The notes beneath the pieces are model-generated. The model was not told the origin of the DNA. It saw nothing but the letters and a program-made list of their open reading frames with translations, and searched no databases. The translations under genes were made by a program, and so were the position numbers. A DNA stretch of 64,000 nt from Actinidia chinensis (Eukaryota; Streptophyta; Magnoliopsida; Ericales; Actinidiaceae): the NCBI GenBank assembly GCA_009663005.1, contig CM018913.1:30001-94000 (forward strand). The letters run 5' to 3'. This document shows, in pieces, positions 23,935 to 37,480 of the stretch (position 1 is its first letter; every line of letters starts with the position of its first letter).

Positions 23935-24525
23935 GACCCAGTCTGGGAACCCAGGCCATCAAAATCCGGCCTGCAAGGGAGATTGGTATGGAGTGCCGTT
24001 GCACAGGTGTTGGCTTCACATAATTGCATTCCGAATATTTTCATTGAGAGGCTCACCGAGATCAATCTTCTGGCAAAGTATCACCGGAGGTGGAACCTGA
24101 TTCCCACTTGTCTCCACGGAATGTCTTCATAGCAATCGAAGTTTAATCCCAGTGTGTCCCTGATCACCAATTGTTTGCTCTGCCATTATCATCATCTCAA
24201 AGGGGTTAACTACCCGATCCCAACTGCCACTTCTTCTGTCCCAACCACCTCCACCGACCGCCACTACCAGACCAGGACCGATAGAGTCATTCCGAGGCCC
24301 AGTCCAACGGTTCCCAACTAAAGGAGCACCATACCCAGATCGATCTGTCCCAGAAGTTGAGCCACCACTACCTGGAGCTGGTCGGATGAAGGTGCCGATA
24401 CGCAGATGTGGAGGAACATATTGTTCGATCGTACAGTGGACACCAACATTTCCGTTAATTAACTCGAAGAACCTGCCGCAGCGCCATTCAGCTGCAGCAA
24501 CTGAATCAGCCCATGAACTACGCAT
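23935..24525 (-). pseudogene. Truncated DEAD-box RNA helicase pseudogene (DDX3/Ded1-like)
   Basis: The minus strand starts with ATG at 24525: MRSSWADSVA, then YVPPHLR, GNRWTGPRNDSIG and GGGGWDRRSG, the N-terminus of the plant RH11/37/52 group. It continues with the Q motif YVKPTPVQRHSIPISLAGR. Reading is broken: a stop at 24127, then further frame changes before and after the Q motif. The segment that should give Walker A (AQTGSGKT) is scrambled by an extra base and runs straight into the gap at 23934. Beyond the gap lies transposon sequence, so the other ~400 residues of the helicase core are not in the window. Confidence 0.85.
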
Positions 24526-25440
24526 TAGTCAAATAACACTTCACTGTTTTTCAAAAAAAACTCCTCTGAAATTTTCACTTGAACTCCAATGCAGGAATTT
24601 CCCCACAGCCATGATCGCATATAATGCTTTCAAATGAGGGACTTTGATTGAGTTTCTTTAGCTTTCGTCACAATCAAATGCACTAATCTCGATTTATTTC
24701 TCCTTAGCTTAAACCTGATAACAACACTACTCAAACCAAAATATATATTAATGAAACTTAACAAGTGCCAACCAAATAATAATAACCAAAAAAATACAGA
24801 TTAATACAGGTTCTACCACGGATAGTAGCAGGGGAAAAAGGGACAAAACTAAATGCAAACATCATAAACATTCGAAATCAAAAACCACATACCAAACCAA
24901 ATCTAAATCATGTGATGAGCTTGATTCAACTGCAGGAACATATATCAGTCCACAACTACGAAGAGTAAATAAACAATTCACCGTTTCTTTCGAAAAATTC
25001 CCATTCCCCTCCCCACCACCCAAAAAAACTTTCGGATAAAGCTTCAATTGAAGGAATCTCCCAAACCCCTATCAACATATAATCCTCCGCCAAAATCAGA
25101 CTCTATTCCGAATTTCTATAGGTTCATTCAAGCCCAATGCAGCTCTCGATTTATCTCTCCCTATCTTAAACCTGATCAAACCACGAAATTACTCACGGAA
25201 AAAAGGATCTATTCACGAAACTTAAAAAATGGCAACCATAACATACATCAACAAAATCACAATCCATCATGATCGTTTCAAAAAAAGAAAAGAAGCGAAA
25301 ATCGTAATGTTTGAGTCGAATCATAAACAAAGGAACCAATATTATGAAAGAAAGAGAGAGGGGCGTAGTTAGATATATCGAGAGAAATTTGTAGATACGG
25401 AGGAGGGGGGAGGAAGTCGTTGAACCCTAATTAGCAGATG
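24526..25440 (-). repeat. Helicase-relic 5' region with a diverged tandem duplication
   Basis: About 24530-24780 and 24965-25250 share ordered motifs: TTCAC(T/C)GTTT, CATATAAT, CTCGATTTAT, TTAAACCTGAT and GAAACTTAA. The right end (25340-25440) is GA/CT-rich like a plant leader, so this probably includes the old promoter and 5' UTR intron. Confidence 0.5.
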
Positions 25441-28192
25441 AGCAGATTGGAGACGATCCAACAAAACCTTCCTTTCTCTCTGTTGACGCTTTTCTTTCTA
25501 CATATTTCAACGGGTGTCAAATATCTCTTCCCGAATGTCGCTTCTCAAACCCAAAGACGAGGAATTATTGATTTCTACGCAATATTTACGGTTGAAATTC
25601 ATTTGAATTAATTCAATTATTGAGATTTTATTTAAAATTATTTATTTTTAACTCAAAAATATCACTTTTTTTTCTTAAAAAGTGTGAGACTGCATATATT
25701 CTTATACAATTGACAAAAAATATTTTAAAATGGGCCCATTCAATTATTTTTTAGTGGGACTTACAATAAAAAATTAAAATACGATTAACGGTTTATATTA
25801 TTTTAGTTATTTTGATGATAAGAGTTTAAAAATATAAAAAAATTATTCAATTTTGAGATAAAAATATATATTTTTTATTTTTAGTAAACATTCTCTTAAA
25901 TTATATATTTTTAAACTCTTTTCATCAAAAGAAACCGAAAAAGTATAAAATATTGATTAATCGGTGAAAAACTTACTAAAAATAATAAAAAGTAAAAAAT
26001 AAAAAAGATAAAAAAAATTATCTCAAATATAAAGAAAACATTATTTTTATACGTCTATTTTTTTTATATTTATTAAAATTAAATTTAGCTAATTGGTATA
26101 ATAAAAAAATATTAAGTAAAAAATATTAATTTAACATTAATTTATTATAATAATAAAATATATATATATAATATGAGACCAACATATTTTAAATCTTTCA
26201 AAACTAACTATCTATACTACAAAACAAAAACTTATTTGAATAAAATGTTATTTTAGTACGCCTATATTTATTGAAATTAATTTATCATAATTATAATAAA
26301 AATATTTGAGTAAAAATAAAATTTAAATCAATTTACCATTACTCAAAAATTAAAATATATATAAATTTTAACAAGTACGCATAAGAAATGGTCGTGTTGT
26401 TTAATAGTACTCGTGGACACGGACAATTACTAGTTCTAAATACCTAATATGTTTTGCTCCAGGACATACCGCTCAAACAAACTTGGACTAGCTTACAAAA
26501 AATTAAAAAAATGTTAATCAATGAAATATGGATAAAAAATATATTAATTTGTGTTTAAAAAACATATATTTAAAAACATCAAAAAAGATGGTTGAAATTG
26601 TTGAGTATGATTCCGAGTGTTTAATGACTTTTTTTGTTGTTGTTGAAATTTGAAATAACTTTTTCGTTGGTAAAAGAAAATGTTGGATTGTTTGTTACGA
26701 AATCATTCAATGAGAATCTAGTCTGAACTTAGTAGAGATTGATGTAGTTTTGTGACAAAAATATATGGCGATCAAAGCTTGGCATATGATGCATCTTCCC
26801 GTTTTTTCGTGGCTTTAGCAACTCAAATTCAACAGAGGTTTCTTTTCTTGGCTGGATCACTTGAATCCAATGAAAATTTATAGATCTTGATATTATCATT
26901 ATTGTACATAATTTTAACTTTTTTCTCCCATTAATTTTGGCATCTGTGGTACGTAGTTCTTGATATTGCTACATTTGCTTGGAAGAGGAAAAGTCTGGAG
27001 CCTCTCTTTCTAGGTGATTTGTTGAGGTAGAGTTTTTAGGAAGTTCTAAGGAAAGCTGTTGTGGGAAATGATGAAAATTTGAAAAGAATTGCAAATCAGA
27101 ATATAAATATTTAAGGATTAAGGCAAGGCAAACACTTACGAAGTTATATTTAAGATAGTAATTTCTTCACTATGGTGCAAATGGACTATAGAAAACTCTA
27201 TCTCAATGTTACAGTGTATACTAATTTAAAATTAATTAAGGTTGCATTCCTTAATAATCTTATAATCAGAATAGCACACCGAACAAAGAAAAATAATGAA
27301 GAATAGAAGGAGAGCGAAAAAAGTGAGAGAAAAATTTTTTCCTTGTGTAATTAATGTGGATTCCTCTGGTTCTATTTATAGAGAAACTAAAAAAAAAAAA
27401 AAAAAAAGGATATCCAAATATCAAAACTTTTCACCGATGGGAGACTAAAATCTCAACCTTTCAACATTTGCAACATTTCATTTCACTAGCCATTTTTGAC
27501 AAAGTTCAACGGTCAAAATTACAGCCGTGTCCCCCAACGGGACTAAAAAAAATAAAGCGAAACGTGGCGTACTAAATTAAATGTAATTAAAACAGTAATA
27601 ATTAAAATAACTATTATTACCGCTAATTTAAATTTTAAAAACTAAAAATCTCTATTTTTTCTCCTTTATTATAATATATTATATAAGTTTTCTTTATATA
27701 TATATAAAGGAGAATACTAAAAGTTGTAATTTTCTCAAAGGAGAAATCTCAAAACTTGAGGAGAAACTAATAAAACTTCTCCCACTTATAGAAAAATCAT
27801 TTCTACTAAACCATGTAGTTAAACAATGTGGAATAAGTATTCTCTCATAAAAATAGAACAATTCTCACAAAAACCTTGCCTTAGCAATGTGAGATAAACT
27901 TATCTTATAAAGAGAGAGTCACTCCAACTAGAATCATAATTTATCAATGTGGGACAAAATTTGATCATCAAATATAAAACTCCTTCAAACTTAAAAAATA
28001 TCCTTCAATCTTAAAAATCACTAAGTAAATAATATTTTTATTAATATTAATAAATATCTTATTTATATAACAGAAGCGTGGTGTAGAAAAAGATTGATGG
28101 AGGGGGCTGAAGAGAGAATTTTAAACGATGCTTTTGTTCGGTGGTAGTTTGATTTGAGGAATTTATATTTTTTTGAGTGTTGAGCATCTAGA
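25441..28192. other. AT-rich intergenic DNA
   Basis: I see no gene. Features are AT palindromes near 26160 and 27700 and three spaced copies of a CAATGTG(G/A)GA-like motif at 27823, 27883 and 27945. Confidence 0.5.
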
Positions 28193-28535
28193 GTTGTGCA
28201 AATATTCGTCAATCGGCGCCAAATCAGCCGGACCAACCCAAATTCGATTAAAACCGTTTACTCTATGAATGAATAACGGGTGAAATTTAACTAATTCGAT
28301 CACATTAAATTCGGGGTGGGCCATTAAATTGTTCAATCCGACCGTCCAACTCGCCTAATCCGACGAAATATTACACTAAAAGACATAATTTTATCCAGTC
28401 CGATCAAATTCGACCCGACCCGACCCGACCCGACCATCTATTGAATCGGATTCGGACCCAAATTTTTTTAATTTGATCAATTTGGTTCGGTGCGGATAAT
28501 TCTCAGACCTGACCCGACCAACCCGTGACGCCCTA
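28193..28535. mobile_element. Foldback element with CCCGA repeats
   Basis: It starts GTTGTGCAAATATTCGTCA and ends CCCGTGACGCCCT. Inside is a tandem GACCC run at about 28410-28433. It resembles the elements at 23527 and 52711. Confidence 0.45.
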
Positions 28536-29843
28536 CTGACCCATTGGTTTGATTTTTAAGCTCGGTGTGAATTGTAAGATTATTATTTATTTATTAAATT
28601 TAGATTTAAACCTTTAAGAAAAATGATATAAAAAATAAATAAATATTTGCAAAAGGGTGTGGTGGTAAAGAAAAGGCGAGGGACACTCCTCTTCATTAGG
28701 GTTCACAACCACCGCACGCTCCCACTCCCTCTTCCTCTCTCTCCCGTCTCTCTCTATCAACAAACTGCAGCTTTCGCTATAGACTCGTTTCTTCTCTCCA
28801 AAAGGTAGGACGACGACGGAGTAGTAGTAGGAGGAGAAATCGTTTGTTAGAAGAAATCTAGGGTTTCCGAAGATCTCCGATCTGTGAAGATGACCTTTGA
28901 TCGGTCCCTTCAAGCATCATGGCAACCTCGACGAGCAGATCTCTCAGCTTATTGCAGTGCAAAACCTCTTCGTGAGCAGAGTTACCTTTCTCCTTTCTTT
29001 ATTGTCCTTTCGCTTTCTTGTTGAATTCACCAAACTTCTCGTTGCGATATAAGTACTTTGTTTGATTGTTTTGAATCATTGGATCAGAATTCATTTTTCG
29101 GGGGGTTTTCACCGAAAAGTTTGTGACAAATTTGTTGATTTAGCGTTGATCTGGAATGTTCCAGATGATTTTTAGGAGATCCATGATTTTTTCCCCCAAA
29201 TTAGTATGGTGCTTGAATCGGATCAACCATGAGATTTGTTCTTGATGAGTAAGAAGGGGGGGAAACCCAGGGAAAGGAGATATCAAAAGTTTGGCTTAGC
29301 TCGATCATCCTATTTCAGTGCACTTCATTACATCTGAAATCTACCACACCGCAATTCATCTTCATATATGAGTATCGCTGTGACGTGTCACCCCTCATAA
29401 CCCCAGTTTAACCAGCGAGTACGCCTGTTGAAATCCACACACAAACCATACTTTGTCTGGCCCCAAACCCAACTGGTCGGACTCTTTCCGACTACAACTG
29501 TATCGCCAGCAATGGGAACTGTCCAATTGGCGGTACTAATACTACATGGTTGTGGTTAGGTGGAGACAAATGGGTTCACTAAGTCCCATTGGATTTTTTT
29601 TTTTTATTGGCTGATTATATTAAGTAGAAATAAGTGACATGAAATAGGAAAAGGATTTCTTTGACTTTATTCGTTGTGAATTTTTATGTTCATTAGTTGA
29701 ATTTGTGTTTGCTAGTATTGTAGTGGGCCTGTTATAATCGGGAACATGAATGGATGCAGGAAAAGGAAAACTTAAATTGGGGAGGCCAATTATGTACAAA
29801 ACATAAAAATTGTTACTTACATTAGGAAAAAAAAAAAAAATGT

Positions 29844-29885
<42 letters not shown>

Positions 29886-30017
29886 GGGGTGGTTGGGGGG
29901 GGGGGGGGGGGGAGGGGGGGGGGGGGGGGGGGGGGGGGCGGGGGGGGGGGGGAAAAAAATGGCAAAATGGGGGGGGGGCAATAATTAAAAAAAAAAATTG
30001 GGGGGGGGGGGGGGGGG
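29844..30017. repeat. Extreme poly-G tract
   Basis: About 110 nearly uninterrupted G (29844-29952), then shorter G runs at 29969-29978 and 30000-30017 separated by A-rich spacers. It lies in intron 1 of the PP2A relic. Confidence 0.95.
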
Positions 30018-33000
30018 CCAATAGTTAAGCCATATTTAAGTTCAACTTTGTGGCGACGCGAACTAATATAATTTGAAAATTTAGTGGCTAATATTACCAT
30101 AAAATAGAGTTTATTGGAAAACCTGGGTGGGGGGCGGGAGTGTCGCCTGGGGTGGAGTTCGAAGAAACTTAGTTTTAGCGGGGTAAAAATTGTAGAATTA
30201 TAGGAATTAGGGCAAATACTAATTTTGTAGGACCACCAAAATGGTATTTATGATAAATTTTATACCCACTGCCCTATAGTGGCTCGTACATGGTGGGCTC
30301 ACCACAAACCGGCCCCCCGGGTTCATCCCTGATGGGGAGATAGTCCGTGGCTTATTTATGGTAGTTAATTCAGCATGTTATATTTGTAAAAGTATTTAGC
30401 CATTGGTAACAAATGAAATGGTACATGGTATGTTCATGCTTGTACATTTTGATTCCATCATTTTCTTATTCTTTTTTCTCAAGACTCGCAAACCCATTAT
30501 TGTTTTACCAAGCAGGTTGTTGGAGTTTGTTATTGGTGTAAAGACACTGCTTCTTAGTGGCTCCCACTGTTAGTCAAAAAATAGAAAATAAAAAATGCCT
30601 TTTGCCCTAAATTGCAATAGACATTATAATATTGGACCTCTAAGTGTGTAGATGTTCATGGTCACCACTCTGGTAATTCCAACTTACCTCTGTGCTAGAT
30701 TACTGTTACGTTCCATCGGGTATTTGCTTTAATTAGATATGGTCTTATATATCAGATCATAAGTGGTGCGCCTCACAGTTTGAAGTTGCATAATACGTAG
30801 ACAATTTTGGAATCTACTCGATTGCTTTCTTATTTACGGTATTGAATAAATATCTATTTCTTTAATTTTTTGTCTCAGAGACCTTTTTGCCAAAGAAGGT
30901 CAAAGTAATGTTTTTGGAATTGGAACACTTATAGTGATTTTTCTTGTTACTTGAGGTTTTTTGTTTGCATTTTTTCATAATGATGAGGTTTTCAAATGGC
31001 TCAATGTGATTTCTTTGTTGTGGCGTTTTTTATTGACGAGGTTTGTATGTTTGGCAGCTGCGCAAGTGGTTATATTTTAGTGCCTATCACTGTGTGTGAA
31101 TAAGCCACCAAAGCTTGAGGATTCTTCTAGCTTGATGAATGAATAAGTATTACTATGAAAAGGAGCGTTTGTTGAGGTCCCACCTTAAGAAGGAGTCTAT
31201 ATTTGACTCATTCCCATGACTTAGATATCACATTAAACATTGCCGCATTGTTATTATTATTTTCTTGTTGAGAAGTGTTGTTATCATTATGATCAAGAGT
31301 CACTTCTAGTGGATGTCCTTTTGTTTTGGAATAATAGAGGTGCGGTATTGATCTTCTTTCTTTGGTGTAGGTTAGGGTGTTATGTGAGAAGGCAAGGGAG
31401 CTTCTAATGGAAGAAAAGCAATGTTCAGGTATGATTTTGTCCATCATTTTGTGCTATATGAACTCATTGTTACTTAAAAAAAAAAAAAGGGGGTGCAGGA
31501 TCTTGAGATTCTGCCACATCCTGGTGAGGGGTATTTAATGATGTGGCACTTTGTTTAATGGAATGGGAAAATAGGTAAGGATGTGGGGCCATAGTATGTC
31601 TAGTCTTCTGTTAGGAATAAACTATGAATACGTCATTATGAGGAAGCACTACCAGTTAATATTCAATGTGCTGTTCCTTTTCATGGTACAACCTGTTGTG
31701 CTCAAGCTCTTACATGAGGAACTGTAAACACCATTTTGATAAATAGTATTGGATTGTTTGGCTAATTTTTATTGTATTCCAGGCTGAGCTTTTAATCGAT
31801 TCACAATGACTAGAGTCGTCTCCTATTTGGAATTCTAACCATTGATACAATAGAATGATTGTGTAGCAAGGGCCCATTGATAATGAATTGAAGAATGATT
31901 TTTTAGTTGCAAGGGATTATTCTAAGTTTGGTTCTCTAGCCTTGCCAGCAGGGAAGCAGGGTTTGATTCTATGTTCTTTAATACTGTTGTTGGAATAATT
32001 CCTGACAATCCTTCCTTCTCCAACTCCATCAGAAAAAAAGGACCAATAAAAAGGACACAAAATTACTTTGAAATGTGAAGCACTACTGATATATTTGAAC
32101 TCTATCCTAAAAAAGTGCAACTTTAAATTTATTAGCTTTATGGCCTAGATTTGGAGTTCAAATCTTTACTGATTGAAGAAGATATCAGTGAATTTAGCGA
32201 CTTACTTCAGTACTGAACTTTGAAGGAGCTTTTTGCTAAAAGGGAAAAGTAGTTTGCAAATTTGAAATTTAGCATGAAATTTAGTAACACTGAATCTTCA
32301 AGTTGGTAGACATTTGCGTGTTAAAATTTTAATTTAAAACCTATTGTTCATTTCTGTTGAATGATGATGTGAAAGTCTAATGATTGATTACATATACATC
32401 ACAAGTGACTAAATACGCTTGCTAAAGAAACCGGTGAAGCTTTCAATTTTCATCACTCAGATTTGTCAAAAGCCCATAAATTTACAGTTGAAACCATTAT
32501 TAAGGTTTCGAGTTGTCCTAACTTGTGTGAGTGAAGGTGCCTTTTACCTCTTGCACTCAGTGTTGCTTCCTCCCTTTTTAATATTTTTTTCATTTTATGT
32601 CTTTTTTCGGGAGTGGGGTAGGGAGCAGGTCAAGCGGGGCTGGTTCGTTGTTTTCTGTTTTTTCATTTATTTTGTATAACTTTGAGTTTCTATAGGTCTC
32701 ACTGCGGGTACAACCTAATTAGTTTCCCCTTTTTCTATCTTTTGTTTGCCTATGTCAGCCTGTGAACCGCCTGTACAATATGTGGTGATATTCATGGGCA
32801 ATTCCACGATCTTGCTGAGCTTTTTCGAATTGGAGGGAAGGTATGAACCTTATTTGAGGACCTTGTTGCATTACATGTTGGGCAACTATATAGGCAATTC
32901 ATTTCCATTGCTAATAGGATGCTAACTTTGAAGATTGAAATGGGTGGACTCTTTCAGATGCTCTTTCACATCAAGATCTATGATTTTGTGATGTGATTGT

Positions 33001-33596
33001 GCTATACGTCAGCATGTTGTTGGGATTTTTGCTGGAGTCATCCTATTTTTTGTTTATGCGGTATTTCAGAAATGATTAAAAAGAATAATACATTACAATT
33101 CATTCACTCAAAGTTGTATGTTTGTATGCGTATATGTCTCCTTATGGATCCATACGTGCATCTTACTATGCCGTGTCTTGACTTTTTGGAGTTGCCATCT
33201 TGCATGCTCTATGCCTGTTGCCAACTGTCAACACTTGTCCATGCTCTACCCGTCCTACCGATTGTAGTCATGAATATTCCCCCTTTTCAAGTTCCTAATT
33301 TGCGACTTTGTTACTTTAACGTTTCATACTCCTAATACACCTAATTCACTCATCAAATTGTTATTTTGTTAATTTATGTTTTTTGCTTCTTTTTGTAGAA
33401 ATTTCGTTAATTGATTTTTGCTTACCTATCTTTTTTCTGATTCATAGTGTCAGATACAAGTATTTGTTCAATGGGAGATTGGTCGATCGTGGTTATTATT
33501 CAGTTGAACCTGGTACATAAGTGCATATATTATTTCTTATACTAAAGTTTTGAGAATAGTCAATTATGAAAGTAAGGCTGGCTGAATTGTAAAATA

Positions 33597-33853
33597 GTCC
33601 TTCCGTCCCTATTTGTTTCTCCGCTTGATGATCAAAATGTTTTCTACTTTGAAAAGTCAATTAGCAAAAATTTTGTAGACTTCCCCTTTTGCACCTTCAC
33701 TTTTGAATTGATGTGATACTCCACTTCTTCACTTTTAAGGAAATTTCCAAGTTGATGAAGGATGATTTTGGTAAGTAACTTTAAAGGGTACCATCTTTGA
33801 CTCCTTAAAATGTTGGATTCTCCAAATTGGCAAACAAATTGGGAAGGAGGGAG
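33597..33853. mobile_element. Stowaway (Tc1/mariner-type) MITE, 257 bp
   Basis: Ends GTCCTTCCGTCCCTATTTGTTT and, reversed, CTCCCTCCTTCCCAATTTGTTT are the classical Stowaway terminal repeat. It is flanked by TA at 33595-33596 and 33854-33855. It sits in intron 4 of the PP2A relic. Confidence 0.88.
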
Positions 33854-35637
33854 TAATAGTCTACCTTACTCTTCATGACTTCTCTGGTTTTCAGATTTAG
33901 TTACCCAGGGAAAGGATTTACCTGAATTGCCTTATTTGGTTTTGCAACCTGTTGTCTGCTACATCCGTACTCAATTTATGTGTGTTAGCTTTTGGTGGCT
34001 TTGAAAGTGCGCTATCATCAACGAATTACTATTTTAAGAGGAATCATGAGAGTCGACAGGTATTCTTTGGTGCTGCATTCTGATTTTTGTGGTTTTTTTG
34101 TTCTTGTTCTTCCAAATTTCGGTAGTCTTTTTAATTGAATTTTGCCCAACATTTCATGGTTTATGAATTCCCCGGTAATCACTGTATGATTTGTGCTGAG
34201 TGTTTCTGTTTTGGGTTGCAGATCACTCAAGTTTATGGGTTTTATGACGAATGCCTACGAAAGTGAGTTTCTCACACCCTTTGCTGTAAGAGGTCAAGTC
34301 ATTTGGAGTGATGATATCCTCTTAAGACACAACCTTGAATGTCTCTGCATAATTTTAGCCTCCTATTGCATATCCAGTGTCTGCTTGTTTCTTGTAATTA
34401 AGACCAATGAAAACCACAATAAATTTAAAGAACGAGTACGCACCGTGTCACGAAATTTTAACTGAAAACTAAAGGAAATTTGTCCCCAAGACCATAAACC
34501 CTTATCCAGACCAACCAACAATTCCATATTGAATTAAAAGTTACTTGGATTTAGATGCTAGGAATTGTAATCCTTATTTGGTTCGGCTAAGTCTGAAATC
34601 CTTCACAATGCTCCATCACTCTAAGTGACTTGGATCCAATCAACCTTTTTTTTATTCAACTGCCCTTCAATGTAGCTTCTTGTTTTGATCTCCATTCTTA
34701 ACCAGCTCTGTTACCAACAGCCACGAGTTGATATAATGATGCAGTACGAGTGAGGGTTATGTATAATGAACTCATTCTAGATCATAGGTTGGAGAAATCT
34801 CATGTAGACTTGGTTCTAGATTGAGAGAGTATGTTAAGTGAAAGTATTGGAGAAAAAGAAGCTCTCAAGAAAACTCATGCATTCACATAAAAGCTGCTAG
34901 TCTCATGTATACTCTCAATGATAAAAGTAAATTTTGGAATTGGATACGAAATCCAATGTGTATTTAGCAAATCCCCAGTGTGCTCCATTGGGTGCTGAGT
35001 GCTAGCAAGTGGACCTTTTGGACTTGCCCGTAGTGAGACTAGCAGGTGAAGCCTTTGCCAAGTGATACCTTGTCCTTTAACCTTTTTATTTGTAGGAACT
35101 TTGACCATTTGGAACCATTTTTCTCTCTAGCTAACTTTATTTGGAACCATCTTACGTAGGGTTCAACAATTTCGTAAGTGATGTATGGTTTACTTAACAT
35201 TTTCTATGGGATCTATGTTACATGAACTCGGGTACAAGCATCAGGTGTGGGGGGTGGGGGTGGGGGTGTCCAAGCGTTTCCTAAACTTAAATCTTAGGGT
35301 ATTAGGATGTCTCCAAAATTGGGTATGGGTACGGGAATATATCTTGAACACTTATTTGTATTATATATTGTCTAATATTCTAGGTAATATTTCGTAAAAT
35401 TATCTATAAATTATTTGAAATCCAAAGGATAAGAGTAATAAAGAATTTCTGGCTCCCATCCATATGAAAAGCTAGAAATGTTACTATTCTCGCTAACATG
35501 GGCTTCTTTTCTTCAAATATCGTAAATTTAGATGATCCAAGTGTTAAAATTGGGTTCATGTGTCAGACTCATATTCCACACCCTCATAACCATGTCAAAT
35601 TAGAAGAGTCTATTACAATATATTATTGTGTGTGTGT

Positions 35638-35656
35638 ATATATATATATATATATA
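35638..35656. repeat. (TA)n microsatellite
   Basis: A TA run in intron 6 of the PP2A relic. Confidence 0.9.
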
Positions 35657-35742
35657 ATCTCATTTAGTGCCGTATTTTTCATTGCCTTTGGATAAACTTG
35701 ATGTATAATATATGTATGTGTATATATAATTATATACTAGGA

Positions 35743-36245
35743 AGCACGGACACTCCTCCGGAGACAACGTACCGAGTGTCAGACACTCCACAGACACGGA
35801 CACGCACACGCGTGGGACACGTCTCGGACACGCCACATGGCGTGTCCATATTTTTTATTTATTACTTCTTATTTCGGACACTTCTAGGACACGGATTAGA
35901 CACGTGTGTCTATTTTGGACACGCTAGGGACACGTCAGGACTCAAGTATAATTATGAAAATAAAAAAGTGGGGGTCACTTTGCAATTGTGAAAAGTTGAA
36001 TTTTCTCTTAAAATAAAAATAAAAGATCTGTTGGTTTATATTTGTCATTTTAGTCTTTTAGATGAAATGATATAGTTATTTTATGATATGTTAATACTTT
36101 AAGTTATAGAAGACTTGGTATTTTTATTTTATTTATTATTATCTTGCACTTATTTAATTACCATTGATTATAATATAAATATATAGGACATATAAAAGTG
36201 TATATATATATATATACCGTGTTTCCGCCGTGTCGTGTCTTGCAT
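35743..36245. repeat. Repeat with GGACACG motifs, copy 1
   Basis: It begins AAGCACGGACACTCC and ends CCGCCGTGTCGTGTCTTGC, roughly inverted. The left 200 bases contain many GGACACG/GACACGTG heptamers. Confidence 0.55.
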
Positions 36246-36989
36246 GTATATATTGCAGTATATATTGCAGTGCCACCTAAGGTTTGAGCAGAAAGATCAT
36301 TTTTATTGATTTTTATACTTAAACGTCTTCCTGTGACTCTTGACGCTGTTAACTCCTTTTGTGACATTTTTGTACACAAAAATTGATCTATATGTTTAAG
36401 GGTGATCTTCGTGAGGAAAACTTTCAAATGTTACAAACAGTTGTATAAGATTTTGTCACGTAATTTGCTGCAAGGTGAAAAAATGTCCATCAGAATCAAT
36501 ATGGGAACATATATGCGTGAACCTTGAGTCGTAAGTTCCTTAAGTTGTGTGACCGGAACGTGTTTGGAGGGGGGACTGAGCGTTGGGAGGAAGTGGATTT
36601 GGTAGATTATTCATTTAGTTTTGGTAGGAATTTCATTAAATTTACCAAATAAAGGGTGAGAGGGGGGCTTAAGTGAAGTTTGTTCACCATAAGTGATGTG
36701 GACATGAGGAGCTGGAGAAAGCTTTCCTGCCATATTACTTTTAGCTTCTTTAGACAAGCCTCTTGGACAGAATATTTTTGGGGATTTGACAATGGTGGAT
36801 ATTGGCTTGGGGAGGAATTTGCAAGATGCGTAGGGGGGTATTTATCATCTAATCTTAACTTTCTATGAGCATAGGAAGCATGAAATGGTGAAGAATCCTT
36901 GTGTTGGCTTGGAAATAGGAGCGGTTCGATGTGAAGTCCTTCTAGGAGAATCGCTGCAATTGGCGGCTCTGAGCACCACAAATGCCTAA

Positions 36990-37480
36990 AGGACCCCATA
37001 TCCGTGTTCGGACACGTATGGGACACGGAACTCCGGGGACGATCCAAAATAAGTTATGGGATACAAATGTGGCTGTCCCATAATATAATAATTTACAGTA
37101 ATTTATAATAATTTTTTTTATGGGGATATTTGCGCCTCGGGGACACATTTGAGACACGGCGGAAGTACTTTTTACCAATAAATAAAGTTGTTTCAGGGGA
37201 TCAAATGACCACCGGTAGAAAACGTAGTTTTTATTTATACAAACCCTCCATCTTTTATTAAGTAGAAGCTACAGGTACATATTGTCAAGGAGAGATTCAT
37301 ATGTGGATTATAGACTGGAGAAAAAATGTGATTCCCATGATGATGATTGTATATGTGTATATTTATATTCAAAAAGATATAAAATAGTATTTTTGCCATG
37401 TCCCCACCAGACGTATCTTGATTTTTTGAGGATTGCCGTGTCCCGTGTTGGTGTCCATTGTCGGTTGTCTATACTGTTGC
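36990..37480. repeat. Repeat with GGACACG motifs, copy 2
   Basis: Shares the GTTCGGACACGTATGGGACACGG theme with copy 1 and the end CCGTGTCCCGTGTTGGTGTCC. A shorter related piece occurs at about 5788-5830. Confidence 0.45.

Noticed and set aside
27823..27972. Possible CRISPR-like spaced repeats (CAATGTG-type motif three times)
   Set aside because: The copies are short and diverged in a plant intergenic region. No CRISPR biology is expected.
29620..30100. Pro- or Gly-rich open frames across the poly-G tract
   Set aside because: Pure homopolymer translation. Three frames are open for the same reason.
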